This document shows, piece by piece, positions 23,083 to 33,110 of a DNA stretch of 64,000 nt. The position numbers and the translations under genes are program-made. The notes under the pieces are model-generated. The model worked only from the letters and a program-made list of their open reading frames with translations. It did no database searches and was not told where the DNA came from. Numbering within the stretch: position 1 is the first letter of the stretch; the number at the start of each line of letters is the position of its first letter. Origin of the DNA: Piscicola geometra (taxonomy: Eukaryota; Annelida; Clitellata; Hirudinida; Piscicolidae). The stretch is from positions 773,234 to 837,233 of the forward strand of contig OX030955.1 of NCBI GenBank assembly GCA_943735955.1. The letters are read 5' to 3'.

Positions 23083-24640
23083 TAGAGGTCGGACCGGGTA
23101 CCCGCGGGACTCCCGCGGGAACGGGAATAAAAATTAATTTCGGGACGGGAAAAGTCGGGAACCGGGAACAGGTTTTCGGGACGGGATCGGGAACGGGAAT
23201 CAACATTCAAATCGGGAACGGGAAAAGACGGGAACGGGAATCAACTTTTAAATCGGGAACGGGAAAAACGGGAATAACAGTTATTGGGATTGGATTCTTT
23301 AACAATGATTTTTCAGAAAACTTCTAAGTATGGAAATCTTTATTTCATCGATAGTCCGTACTTGAAATAAGTATTAAATGCAATAGAAATGTATTGCCAA
23401 TGTCAAAATCTCCAACACTACATTTGAAGTTGTTATGGTAAGTCCAAAGATTAGGGAGATTAGAACAAATGGGTGATGATGAAAACTTTTCAGATGAAAT
23501 CAAAATGGTCAGTTATATTATTTTAATTTTATAAATTAATACTTTGAATTTGAATGATTAATTTCCAAATGATTGCTCAGTTGATCCTTTCGACAAAAGA
23601 AAAGATGCCATTGATCTTATTCATATGGCAGCATGTCTGTTGCATCCCCAGTATGAAAGAATAATAAGAAAAAGTTTGGGATAGAAAATAAATAAATACC
23701 AAGACATTCATTAGAGAAAATTTAATTCTATTTTGTACAGCCAGACCAAGCTGCAGTGCCGTTGAAAAAAAAACAAATGATGGTTATTTTGACCTATTAT
23801 GTTTGTTTGTATAACGTAAAAATTATAATAAAATTATTATACTATCAAATTATACGAATGATTTTATATTTGCAGTTGTGGAGAATAAGAATGTTGTCAA
23901 AAAACATATTTCTAACATTATTGAAGAATTAATAATAATGAACGAAGAAAAAAATTCAGAAGAGGATGAATTGTACAAATATTCACAATTACGTCCCAAA
24001 AAATTGAAGATTATAAAGATGTTTCATTTTATTGGAGTAAAATGAGCTATTTTAAAATACTAAAAGAAGTAACCAAAATTTTGTTTAGTATATCTGCAAG
24101 TTATATTCCTTGTGAACGGAATTTTTCAATATGTGGTCGTTTAACTTCAGACCCAAAATCATCTCATTTGAAAGTTGAAACTCTTAAGGGTTTAACCCGA
24201 GTGAAAAGCAATAAAGACTTGATTGAATTACTCAAAAACAATGACTAACTTCAATACTTTCATTTCAATAAATATTTGAAATTTAAATCGTGTTTTTTTT
24301 AATTTTATTATATTCTCTGACTTTCAAATAATACATTTTAAGAAATGTTAAAACTAGCAAGTTTGGTACCAGTGAAAACGGCAGCGAAAATGAATAAAAA
24401 AACAAAAAAGTTTCGGGAACGGGACGGGACCGGGAATCGAGTTGCGGGAACGGGACGGGACGGGAATCAAAATTCTGATGTTCCATCGGGAATGGGACGG
24501 GACGGGAAAACAAATTTCGGGAACGGGACGGGACGGGAATCAAAATTCTGATGGCCCATCGGGAACGGGACGGGATGGGAAAACAAATTTCGGGAACGGG
24601 ACGGGACCGGGAATGAAAAATCGTCCATGTCCGACCTCTA
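23083..24640 (+). mobile_element. hAT-type DNA transposon, internally degraded
   Basis: Terminal inverted repeats TAGAGGTCGGAC / GTCCGACCTCTA are flanked by a perfect 8-bp direct repeat GTCCAAAC (23075-23082 and 24641-24648), the target duplication size of hAT elements. Subterminal regions (about 23095-23290 and 24410-24615) are packed with GGGAACGGGACGGGA-type motifs in both halves. The interior retains scattered hAT coding blocks, including KRKDAIDLIHMAACLLHPQY near 23600-23660 and the C-terminal dimerisation region at 24042-24248. The N-terminal zinc finger and most of the catalytic core are missing or broken. Confidence 0.88.
24042..24248 (+). pseudogene. hAT transposase C-terminal dimerisation fragment
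   Basis: A 68-codon frame containing ILFSISASYIPCERNFSICG and LKVETLKGLTRVK, matching the hAT C-terminal pattern (P/S-x-S-x-x-x-E-R-x-F-S, then a hydrophobic run of the last helix). It is the tail of the transposase of the surrounding element; upstream frames are broken by stops. Confidence 0.8.
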
Positions 24641-24659
24641 GTCCAAACTACACTGGGCT

Positions 24660-25030
24660 TAAGCAGCGGCATGAATAAAGTTCTGCAATTGGTTGAAACG
24701 GATATAAGGATATATCAGGTTTTACAAAGTTTTATGCTGGAAAAAGACTTTTATAGAAAACATTCTAGTGTAGTTGGACATGCACTTGACATGTGTCTTC
24801 AGCTGGTGGCTCATGAGATCAGCCAAACCCTGGAACCGATTCAATGAGTTTCTCTTCAACCTTGTGTAAATAATGGTATCCAGTGGGCTGTTTTTTAACG
24901 AAAACAACAAATTCTGGGTTTTTCCAAAGCAACAACAATTCTTATTCACCACTTTAACGATCTCACTGAGTTCTCAAGCCAAAACCCACAGATAAACAAT
25001 CGCCTAGGCTGTCTAGTAAGAGAAGTTATT
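24660..25030. other. Intergenic, nothing recognised
   Basis: No supported feature between the hAT element and the next transposon fragment. Confidence 0.45.
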
Positions 25031-25033
25031 GAA

Positions 25034-25110
25034 CATGGGCGGCAATCCTGGGGGGTCCTGGGGTCCGGACCTCCCCACTTTTTGGTAGTGAGGGGGTCCG
25101 CCTTAATGTA
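25034..25110 (+). mobile_element. GGCGGCGATC-family hAT-like MITE end
   Basis: CATGGGCGGCAATCCTGGGG and ACTTTTTGGTAGTGAGGGGG match the left end of the intact element at 48014. The right end is not identified; it runs toward the minus-strand LINE 3' region. Confidence 0.65.
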
Positions 25111-25229
25111 GACCCTTTCCACTTTTTTCAATAATTTTTTTTAAAAACTCTTGTTTTGATGCGAGCATAATCGTCAACCATGGCATTAAACAGAATGTTA
25201 ATATAGTAATACATTGTGAGATTGTTTAG

Positions 25230-26357
25230 TTATAGTGATGGCTGTCTAAAACTGACTATTCTTTGTTTACTTAAATATTCGTATCCAAACAGAAGTTTAA
25301 AAAAGATTTTTAAGTGGGGGGTGGTCCCCATTTCAAGTCTGTTTTTAACACGAAGCCAGTAGAGCTCCTTGAGAACAGGGCTGATGTGATCATACTTTCT
25401 AGCATCTGTTATGAGCCTAGCTGTGGTGTTGATTATAGACTGAATTTTCTGCAGCTGCGTCATTGGCAACCCAGTTAGAATGATATTGTCATAGTCAATT
25501 CGACTGAGAACCAAAGCAAAAGCCAAAGTTCTCAGTGAGTCCTTGGTCAATAACCATCTTATGGATCGTATTTGGCGTAAAGAAGCAAAGCAGGTTTGAG
25601 TCATCTTGTTGTGTGTCGTCATGGTGAGGTCTTTGTCGAGATAAACTCTTAGGTTTCTGACACTTTCAGAAGGCATTCGCTCATTCTGACAAATGCGAAC
25701 TGGATCTTTGGGAGTGTGAACAGAGTTTCGACGGGATGAGAGCCAGATAACTTCAGTTTTGCTGGAGTTAAGTTTCAGTTGATTGGCACCCATCCAAGCA
25801 GCAATTTCATCAATGCATGTCAGCTTGATGACCTTTAATGCAATGACCGTGAATCTGGGTGTCATCAGCATACTGATGAAAAGCGAGCTCAAGTCTAGCT
25901 GCTATTCTTTCCAAATCTCCAGTGTACAACGAGAACAGTAAAGGACCAAGGACTGAACCTTGGGGGACTCCTACAGCGGAAACCGACGTGGTTGATTTTG
26001 TCCCACTACAGCGGATGTCGAAACATCTGTCACTTAAGTAGTTCTTAAACCATTCTAACGCAGAGTCAGAAAACCCATAGAAGATGTGCAGTCTTCGGAG
26101 CAGTGTTGCATGATCTACCAGATCAAAAGCTGCCGATAGATCAAGCAAAATTAACAATGTAAGCTTACCGCATCTGGTGCCCTAAAGATGTCTGAAAAGA
26201 CCTTGGTAATAGCAGTTTCTGTCAAATGATGACGACGGTAAGCTGACTGCAAGAGAGAAAAAAAGTGTGGTTTTGCGAGGTAGTTAACTACTCTGTAGAG
26301 AACTAATCTTTCCATGAGTTTGGACAACACCCTCAAGTTTGAAATAGGCCTGTAGGA
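25230..26357 (-). mobile_element. CR1/L2-like LINE, ORF2 part A (frame-shifted)
   Basis: Minus-strand RT blocks: YRPISNLRVLSKLMERLV, HHLTETAITKV, LLDLSAAFDLVDH, VGVPQGSVLGPLLF, YADDTQIH, then after a frameshift near 25850 WMGANQLKLNSSKTEVIW, NLRVYLDKDLTM, SRIDYDNIILTGLP and YWLRVKNRLE. This order is the complete RT plus C-terminal region of a CR1/L2-type ORF2. It is interrupted upstream by a plus-strand LINE and continues at 27740-27945. Non-functional. Confidence 0.88.
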
Positions 26358-27739
26358 CGATGCATCATGTTGCTACTGGTATTGATTCTCGATTACACAC
26401 ATTAGGTATTTTCATTGATTTTTCAATGGCATTTGATACCATTAACCATTCTATCTTACTTGATAAATTGTTTCATTATGGCATACGTGGAACATGTCAC
26501 AAATGGTTCTGTGAATATTTAAGAAATCGTTCCCAATATGTATACATTGATGGTGTAACATCTAACACACTAAAGATTAACACTGTTGTACCGCAAGGAT
26601 CTATTTTAGGACCTTTGTTATTTAACATTTATGTTAACGATTTAATGAATCTTTCTGAAATTGCCAAATTTGTTCTTTATGCTGACGACACTACAGTATT
26701 GTTCCAAGACAAAAATGTTAATAATCTTATTTTCAAAACAAATACTTTTCTTAATCTGTTACATCAATGGAAAATTGACAACCAACTCAAAATCAACTAT
26801 GCTAAAACATGCAGCATTCTTTTTGGCCCTAAAATTAAAACAAACATTATTAATTATACACTTTCAATTGATTCTTATATTATAGAGAGAGTCGATTATA
26901 CAAAATTCTTAGGTATTTATATAACCCGTAAACTTTCTTGGAATGAACATATAACGTATATATGAAAAAAAATCAAAAAACATTGGTATTTTACATAAAC
27001 TTAAACACAATTTACCATCTCATATAATTAAGTTACTCTATTCTACTTTAATTCTACCTTACTTGACCTATTGTCTCCCTATATGGGGGCTTGCTTGCAA
27101 AACTCCTTTACATCCTTTAAATGTTATACAAAATAATTTTCTTAGAGTCCTGTTTAAATTACACTCTCATGACCACATATCTCATCTGTATCTTCCAGCT
27201 CAAGTTTTAACAATCAATCAGTTATATATCTTTAAAACCTATATTCTTTTTCATAAACATATAATAAAAAACACATTCTCCTATTTTACACACTTAATAC
27301 GTTCCTTCACATCCAACCGCACATCAACATTGAGAATTAAGTCTGATTATTACTTACAAACACCAGGAACTAACTTCTATCTAAAAAGTCCAATCAATGC
27401 AGGGCTCCAACTCTGGAACAGACTACCATTGAACTTACAGAATATACACCAAACCCTTAATTTTAAGAAAATGATTAAAACATTTATAATTTCCAGCAAT
27501 ATTGAACGAACACTTTAACTCATTTTAGTTAAGTCTAACCATAATCACTTTAACTTTAATTTTATTTTTTTATTATTTAATCATTGAAAACATTTCTCAT
27601 TATTTAAAATTATTTCAACTCTCAAATTTAGTTAAGAAGTTCATGTTTCTTTTTATTTACAAGGAGGTCATACAAGCAAGTAATTGCTTCTGATCTCATT
27701 TGCTTGCAAATAAAGTATTGTGTTGTTGTTAAAAAAAAA
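26358..27739 (+). mobile_element. Second LINE, inserted in opposite orientation into the first
   Basis: Plus-strand RT: LGIFIDFSMAFDTINHSILL, VPQGSILGPLLFNIYVNDL, VLYADDTTVLF, LKINYAKTCSILFG, FLGIYI; after an in-frame stop and a frameshift near 26965-27000, LPYLTYCLPIWGLACK, AGLQLWNRLP and a stop near 27518. The 3' untranslated region ends AATAAAGTATTGTG followed by a 9-A tail at 27731-27739, where the host LINE resumes on the minus strand. Lineage differs from the host LINE (AT-rich, poly-A tail); 5' truncated. Confidence 0.88.
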
Positions 27740-27945
27740 GTTTCAGTGAGTTTAAGACTCTTAAGCAGTGGCGTGATGTAAGCCGACTTGAAAGAATTTG
27801 GAACTCTGCCTGCCAAAAAAGACCTGTTGAATAAGCTCACTAAAAAAGGAGCAATTATTCCAGATATCTCCTTCAACAGCCATGTAGGAACCGGGTCATT
27901 CGAGCACTGCTTATTTGGAAGCCCGTGAATAGCCCTAAATTACAG
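27740..27945 (-). mobile_element. CR1/L2-like LINE, ORF2 part B (upstream segment)
   Basis: Minus-strand CSNDPVPTWLLKEISGIIAP, LAGRVPNSFKSAYITPLLKS are the standard sequence just upstream of the YRPISN motif found at the far side of the inserted element, so the two parts were once continuous. Confidence 0.85.
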
Positions 27946-27999
27946 TTATAAAACGATATAAGTTAATAGATAATATAAATTTTATCATTCAAAGGTCAA

Positions 28000-28902
28000 T
28001 AAGTTGGTAGATACTATAAATTTCATCATTAAAAGGCCGAAAAGTTGCTAGATGCTATACATTTTATCACTCAAGTGCGGATAAACGTATATAAGTGTAG
28101 ATTTTTTATATATTTCAATTTCAATTTTAACAATTTTTGGAACTTAAAAGTTTTATTAATGATATTTTTTTTTAAATGGTTAAACTCTTGTTTTGATACG
28201 AGCATAATCGTCAACCATGCCATAAAACAGAATGTTTATATATTAATAGAGATAGGTTGCTCATAATGAACCGGTTTCTAAGATGGAACGAGTTTACTTA
28301 CAGCTATGAAATGTATAAAATATTTTTTTTAGTTTTCTATTCATGCATCCGTCTTTTAAGCACATTTTCATGTTAGTTTCGTTTCTGAAAGTTGCCTCAT
28401 TCAATTATAATAATTGAAAAACTGATTTTTAGAAGAATAGTTAAAAAGTTGGGAGATAACTTTTTTTAGTTTATTTCTCACATCCGAAGAAATATAATTT
28501 TTTTTATTTTTTATTAATTAGATGATGCACTACAGTTTCATTACGTATAATTAATAATTTAGTGATTAGCCTGTTGTAACCATCGATGTGTAGCATGGTC
28601 ATAGTTACCTAAGATGAAACATGAATAGTTGTCTAAGAATAAATGTAGGAAGAGATTATAGACATTGATGAATCTGTCTCTGGCATTCGTCCATCTCGGG
28701 GGATGATAAATCTATATAGACTATATACAATATAATCGACTATAATAGGTTTTTATTCTAAATAGTCTATTGACAATTAATACAAACCATTAATTTACTT
28801 TTTTATTTTTTTAAAACTGTGTTCATTAGCTTTGACCCAAGTATGTTTCATTTACAGCTAAATATCACAATTGAATAGATGTAAACTTTCGTCTCATTAG
28901 TC
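28000..28902. other. AT-rich intergenic with dispersed repeat fragments
   Basis: Contains an inverted copy of the 17700-17845 motif up to about 28130 and a phrase CTTGTTTTGATACGAGCATA near 28187 shared with 25150 and 3530. No gene seen. Confidence 0.5.
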
Positions 28903-28920
28903 ATAATTTACGGTTATAGG

Positions 28921-31022
28921 TAGCAACCGCCACGAAATTTTCAAAATTTATTAATTTAAAAAATAAAATATTCATATGATAGATTTTGAAGTGCAGATTT
29001 CAAATCAGTTTACATTTTCCAAATATCTCAAATGGTTCAAAAGTTATTCAACTTTTAAACTCCCGAAAAGTGAGCGTTTTGGCGAATTATTTTCAATGCT
29101 TAAGCCAAAAAAATACATAAGAGTTGACGGGACGACGTCGCGACGTTATTTCATTATAACTTTTTTGATAAGTGTCATTTAATGTTGAAACTTGAAAAGA
29201 TCATGTATTTAAAAAAAAAGAAGTAGTATTTAAAAAAAAATTAATTCATAATAAGATTTTAAACCGTTTATTTTCTAAAAAAATAAATAAATCTTTAAAA
29301 GCACATAAACTTTATGTTGGAATAGAAAACGAAATTCTACTTATTTAAAAACAATTTTTATTAACAATAAAAAGCGAAAATGAATAATATTAAAAAAATT
29401 ATTATTATTTCAATAAAACAAGTAAATTTGTATAAACAATAAAAAGTGAGAATGGTTTTGATCAACTTGTTCTTTCTTGAGCTTTCGAACAGTAGACGTC
29501 TGTTGAGACAACTTCTCATTAATTAATATCATCCGACGGCGAAGTATTTTATTTTCGCTCTGAACTTCTCGCAATTTTTGCCTGTTTTTTTCTCCAGTCT
29601 CATCTCTCCTCTTGACATTTTTTAATGAATAATGTCCTTGTTGTTGTTGTTGAATTAAGTTATATTTGAATTTTTCTTTTTGGATTTTATGTTTTAGTCT
29701 TTTTAAACGATTTTTCAGTAGAATTATCAAATTCTGATCAAAGCTTAACTGTCTTAGATCAATTGGTTGTCTGCCCTTTTCTTCATTTTTGGATTGAACA
29801 GTTAATGGTATTGTTTTTGAACAATTTCCTACTAAAAATGTGTTCAAAAACACTTTTGGCACATTTATTTTTGAAGATGAAGGAAGAAATTATAAATTCA
29901 TGAATGATCCTAGTTTTTTCTTTATTTTTAGATTTTTTTTAGCAATAATACACACCATTGAGTATAAAACCAATGGGTTTGTATTGATGAAGTTGTCATT
30001 AAGGCATCCCAAAACTTCAGCTAAACTAAGACAATATATATGTTCCTTTTTTTAAAAGTTTTTTAACTCTAGAACTAGGCCATTGCTTATAAAAACAACT
30101 TTTTTCAAACTTTTATTTTTTATATCAATACATGTGAGGCCAAGCTTCTGACAGATTGGGCCAGAAAATTCCATTTGAAGACAACTGTATTTTAAAGTTT
30201 AAAAAATTATCATTTGTAAAGTTGTTACGCTCAAATGGCTTAATTTATTATTATGGACTCTAAGCTATGAATATCAGAAGAACCAATAAAATCAATGTAA
30301 ATAAATAAAACTAAAAAAAATAATCCAACCAAGAATAACTATAAAATTTTAAATAATATAGAAATTTAGCATTTAAACGGCGATAACTTTTCAACAGACG
30401 ATATAAAAGCAAAAACTTAATTGTGATGCGCTTCACATTTAATAAAATGCTATACGTATGATTTGTATTTTAAAAATCAGAAACCGAGGAGCACTTTTTT
30501 TCAATGAAGTTAATATCATTTAAAAGATTAGGAAATGTACTTTCAGAATTTATTTGCTAGATTTTAATTATATTTTTAAAAGTAGTTTAAAATTCAAAGT
30601 GAAAAATTTAAAGTTTATTTTCTCGTTTAATTATTTGAGAAATAATTTTCTAGCATTCGGTTTGAAGTAGGAAATTCAAATACGATTTTAATGATATATC
30701 ATTCATTTATATACATTATATTTTGGTTTCTGAATTTGAAAAATGAACAAGTAGGTGTCGATTCAAAAAGTCCAGATGACAGCGTAAAGTTGACTTGATA
30801 TGATATTCAGTTTTAAATATTGGTTTTTTAAGCTTAGTTAATAAAATTTTACTTTGTATTTAATTTTTTAAATGAAAAAATAGTTAAACTTTCATTTAAT
30901 TACAATTTGAATTTTATTTAAAAGCTAGAACCTTTAATAAAAGCAATTTATTGTGCTGATTGCACATATTAACGAAATTCGCCACTCTTAGCTCATTTGC
31001 ATACCGTTCGTGGCGGTTGCTA
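28921..31022. mobile_element. 2.1-kb DNA transposon with 16-bp TIR and 8-bp target duplication
   Basis: Perfect 16-base inverted termini TAGCAACCGCCACGAA (28921-28936; complement at 31007-31022) and an 8-bp direct repeat GTTATAGG on both sides (28913-28920, 31023-31030). Those lengths fit hAT or P-type elements; the superfamily is not resolved. The interior is AT-rich and has one notable open frame (29410-29862, minus). Confidence 0.85.
29410..29862 (-). CDS. Hypothetical basic coiled-coil protein inside a DNA transposon
   Basis: A 150-codon minus-strand frame. The central ~80 residues are rich in Lys, Gln, Glu and Leu with heptad-like spacing (LKNRLKRLKHKIQKEK; LREVQSENKILRRRM), and there is a QQQQQ run. 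I do not recognise a family. It sits in the middle of the element at 28921-31022 and could be a degenerate part of its transposase (P/THAP-type transposases carry a coiled coil after the DNA-binding domain; that link is inference). No zinc-finger Cys/His pattern or catalytic motif is visible, and splice signals were not resolved. Confidence 0.35.
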   Translation of the reverse strand: MPKVFLNTFLVGNCSKTIPLTVQSKNEEKGRQPIDLRQLSFDQNLIILLKNRLKRLKHKIQKEKFKYNLIQQQQQGHYSLKNVKRRDETGEKNRQKLREVQSENKILRRRMILINEKLSQQTSTVRKLKKEQVDQNHSHFLLFIQIYLFY

Positions 31023-31604
31023 GTTATAGGTGAACTGCACGCAAAAGAATGCGCAGAGCATGTGTTAAATGCACGTTTGATTTTGCACGTTTCTTCTTTT
31101 TTACAGAAAAACGTTAATTTAGGGTTAATTTAGGGTTAGAGTTAGGGTTAGGGTTTTCAGAAAAATCGCATTTCAAGAAGAAACGTGCAAAATCAAACGT
31201 GCATTTAACACATGCTCTGTGCATTCTTTTGCGTGCAGTTCACCTATAACCATAATTTACTGTAAACTAGAGAGTTGCACGGGAAATGGTTGAAGCTAAA
31301 AGTAAAGTGCGAGATAAAAAATTTCTCTGAGTAAAGGAAGTTTAACTCGTGTTGTTCCAAAGAGTTTACTTCAAAAATAGAATGTAAAATTTTTTTATAA
31401 CAAATTTAGAGCGTTTTTAAAAGATATGTGATGACGCATTTTGAGAAAGAACTGAAAGACTACATGTTCCAGAATACATAAAGATTTTTTTGAATGATCA
31501 GTATTAAAAAAGCGGTAAAAGGTATTTCTTTAGATAAATAAAGTAGTCAAAAATAAGTCAAATATTTAAATTAAAATTTTTATTACATACAATATGATTC
31601 GATA

Positions 31605-31845
31605 TTAGGCAACTAAGCATTCCATCTTGGGAACCCAGTTGCTCAGGATGGAATTTTTGAGTGTTCATATTTGAGGTTAATAAACTCATAATTCTTATTT
31701 CTTTATTTCTTATGTTTAACAATATATAGTTAGAGAAAGAGTCAATATAAGGGCTGGATAAATTTTAATTTACGTTATTGGTTATGCAATTGAGCTATGA
31801 GAATACGTATAAAAATCGTTCCATCTTGTGCAACTTCTCCCTACA
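31605..31845. repeat. Dispersed repeat, inverted copy of 22207-22455
   Basis: See the partner: shared blocks TTCCATCTTGGGAACC, GTTGCTCA, TTGAGTGTTCATAT, CAATTGAGCTATGA and AAAATCGTTCCATCTTGTGC. Confidence 0.7.
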
Positions 31846-31954
31846 TAGTGACGATGTTTAGTTATAGTGATAGCTGTCTAAAACCAAACTATCCTTTGCT
31901 TACTTGAATATTCGTATAAAAAAAAGTTTAAAAATATTCTTATAAGGGGAAGGA

Positions 31955-32045
31955 AAAGGAAATCCGGATCCCAGGACCCCCCAGGATCGTCTATGCTGAG
32001 TAGGACCCCCCCCCCAAGATTTGCAGCTGATCGCCGCCTCTGTTA
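31955..32045 (-). mobile_element. GGCGGCGATC-family MITE fragment
   Basis: CCAGGACCCCCCAGGATCG, a poly-C stretch and GCAGCTGATCGCCGCCTCTG match the right half of the intact 48014-48157 element. Confidence 0.7.
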
Positions 32046-32218
32046 ATGAACCTCACTATTTCAAGTTGTTCTGGTGGTGTTTTCGAAGTTATAAAAAAAG
32101 GAGCAGATGACCCCCCTTACCCCCCCTGGATACGCCCATGTCTTCACTCTTAGGAAGAACAATAACCAATCCACAATGTTTACTATTAGTTTTATTTCAT
32201 CCTTAGCTTCAGTTAAAA

Positions 32219-32750
32219 TAATCAATCAATAAATCAATCAAATAGATTTCTATAGCGCTCTTTATTCAAATTCAAGAGCGCTCGTAAATAAATTTGTTAA
32301 ACAGATATGTCTTAAGATCCTTACGAAAAGTAAATAATGATTTAGAAGTAGTTAAATAAGGAGGTAATGAGTTTCAAATATATGTACCTGCATAATGGAA
32401 GAATGTTTAGCAAAAGAGTTATTAATGGAAGGGATGAAATAATGATTTTGAGTGGATGATCTTAAATTCCTTCTATGAGGGTGAGTTATTAATGATTTGA
32501 GGTATATTGGGGATACTGGGGAGTTTTGTAATTTAAACATAAAAACACAGATTTTAATTATAATCCTAAATTTGATGGGGGGCCAATGTAATAAGATGAG
32601 AGAGGGTGTAATGTGGTGATAAATAGGAGTACGGCTAACGACTCTAGCTGCATAATTAAACACTTTATTTAATGGTTTCAAAGTAGTTTCAGGTAAATTA
32701 TAATAGAGTGAGTTACAATAGTCAGTTCGAGATAAAACAGTTATAATTTA
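32219..32750 (-). mobile_element. LINE 3' fragment
   Basis: Minus strand: LNKVFNYAARVVSRTPIYHH, SLILLHWPPIKFRI and IYLKSLITHPHRRNLRSST are the C-terminal end of a CR1/L2-like ORF2. Then a 3' end AAGAGCGCTATAGAAATCTA + TTTGATTGATT. 5' truncated at about 32750. Confidence 0.82.
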
Positions 32751-32759
32751 TTTTCTTTT

Positions 32760-33100
32760 ATTAGAATTACGTTTAGAATCTTTAGATGAAAAGGGAAAAT
32801 CGATTTAATCTGAAATTTAACAAGTGAAAAATGTTGTATCTCCACCTACCACGTGGGAGCAATTTAATAAAAAGTTAAGAATTTTTAATATTAGTTTTTA
32901 AAATATCTATATGTTCGGACATTTGATTTGAAAAAAATAAAAGTGTGCCGAAATATAACGGTATTATATGGAATATTTAATACATTATTTTTTCATTTAA
33001 TTTCGGATGTAGCCAGTCTTGATAGTCAAGCGCTCAAATTTTGGTAACCGCTAAATTTATTTTTCACAGGTTGCCTGAATAACTTATAAGGGTGGCTTAT
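32760..33100. other. Upstream region of the DRP1 gene
   Basis: AT-rich, no supported promoter element or transcription start. The DRP1 start codon follows at 33111. Confidence 0.4.
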
Positions 33101-33110
33101 CCTCTAGAAA

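Larger units (their letters stand above)
28912..31251. mobile_element. MITE with telomere-like loop, split by a younger transposon
   Basis: Its first nine bases GGTTATAGG (28912-28920) are separated from the rest (31031-31251) by the 2.1-kb element at 28921-31022. The rest reads TGAACTGCACGCAAAAGAAT… loop with TTAGGGTTAATTTAGGGTTA … and ends …CACCTATAACC. A 9-bp direct repeat ATAATTTAC flanks the whole (28903-28911 and 31252-31260). Same architecture as 15824-16059. Confidence 0.85.

Noticed and set aside
24283..24678. Arg/Pro-rich and Gly/Arg-rich frames
   Set aside because: They come from the GGGACGGGA subterminal repeats of the hAT element.
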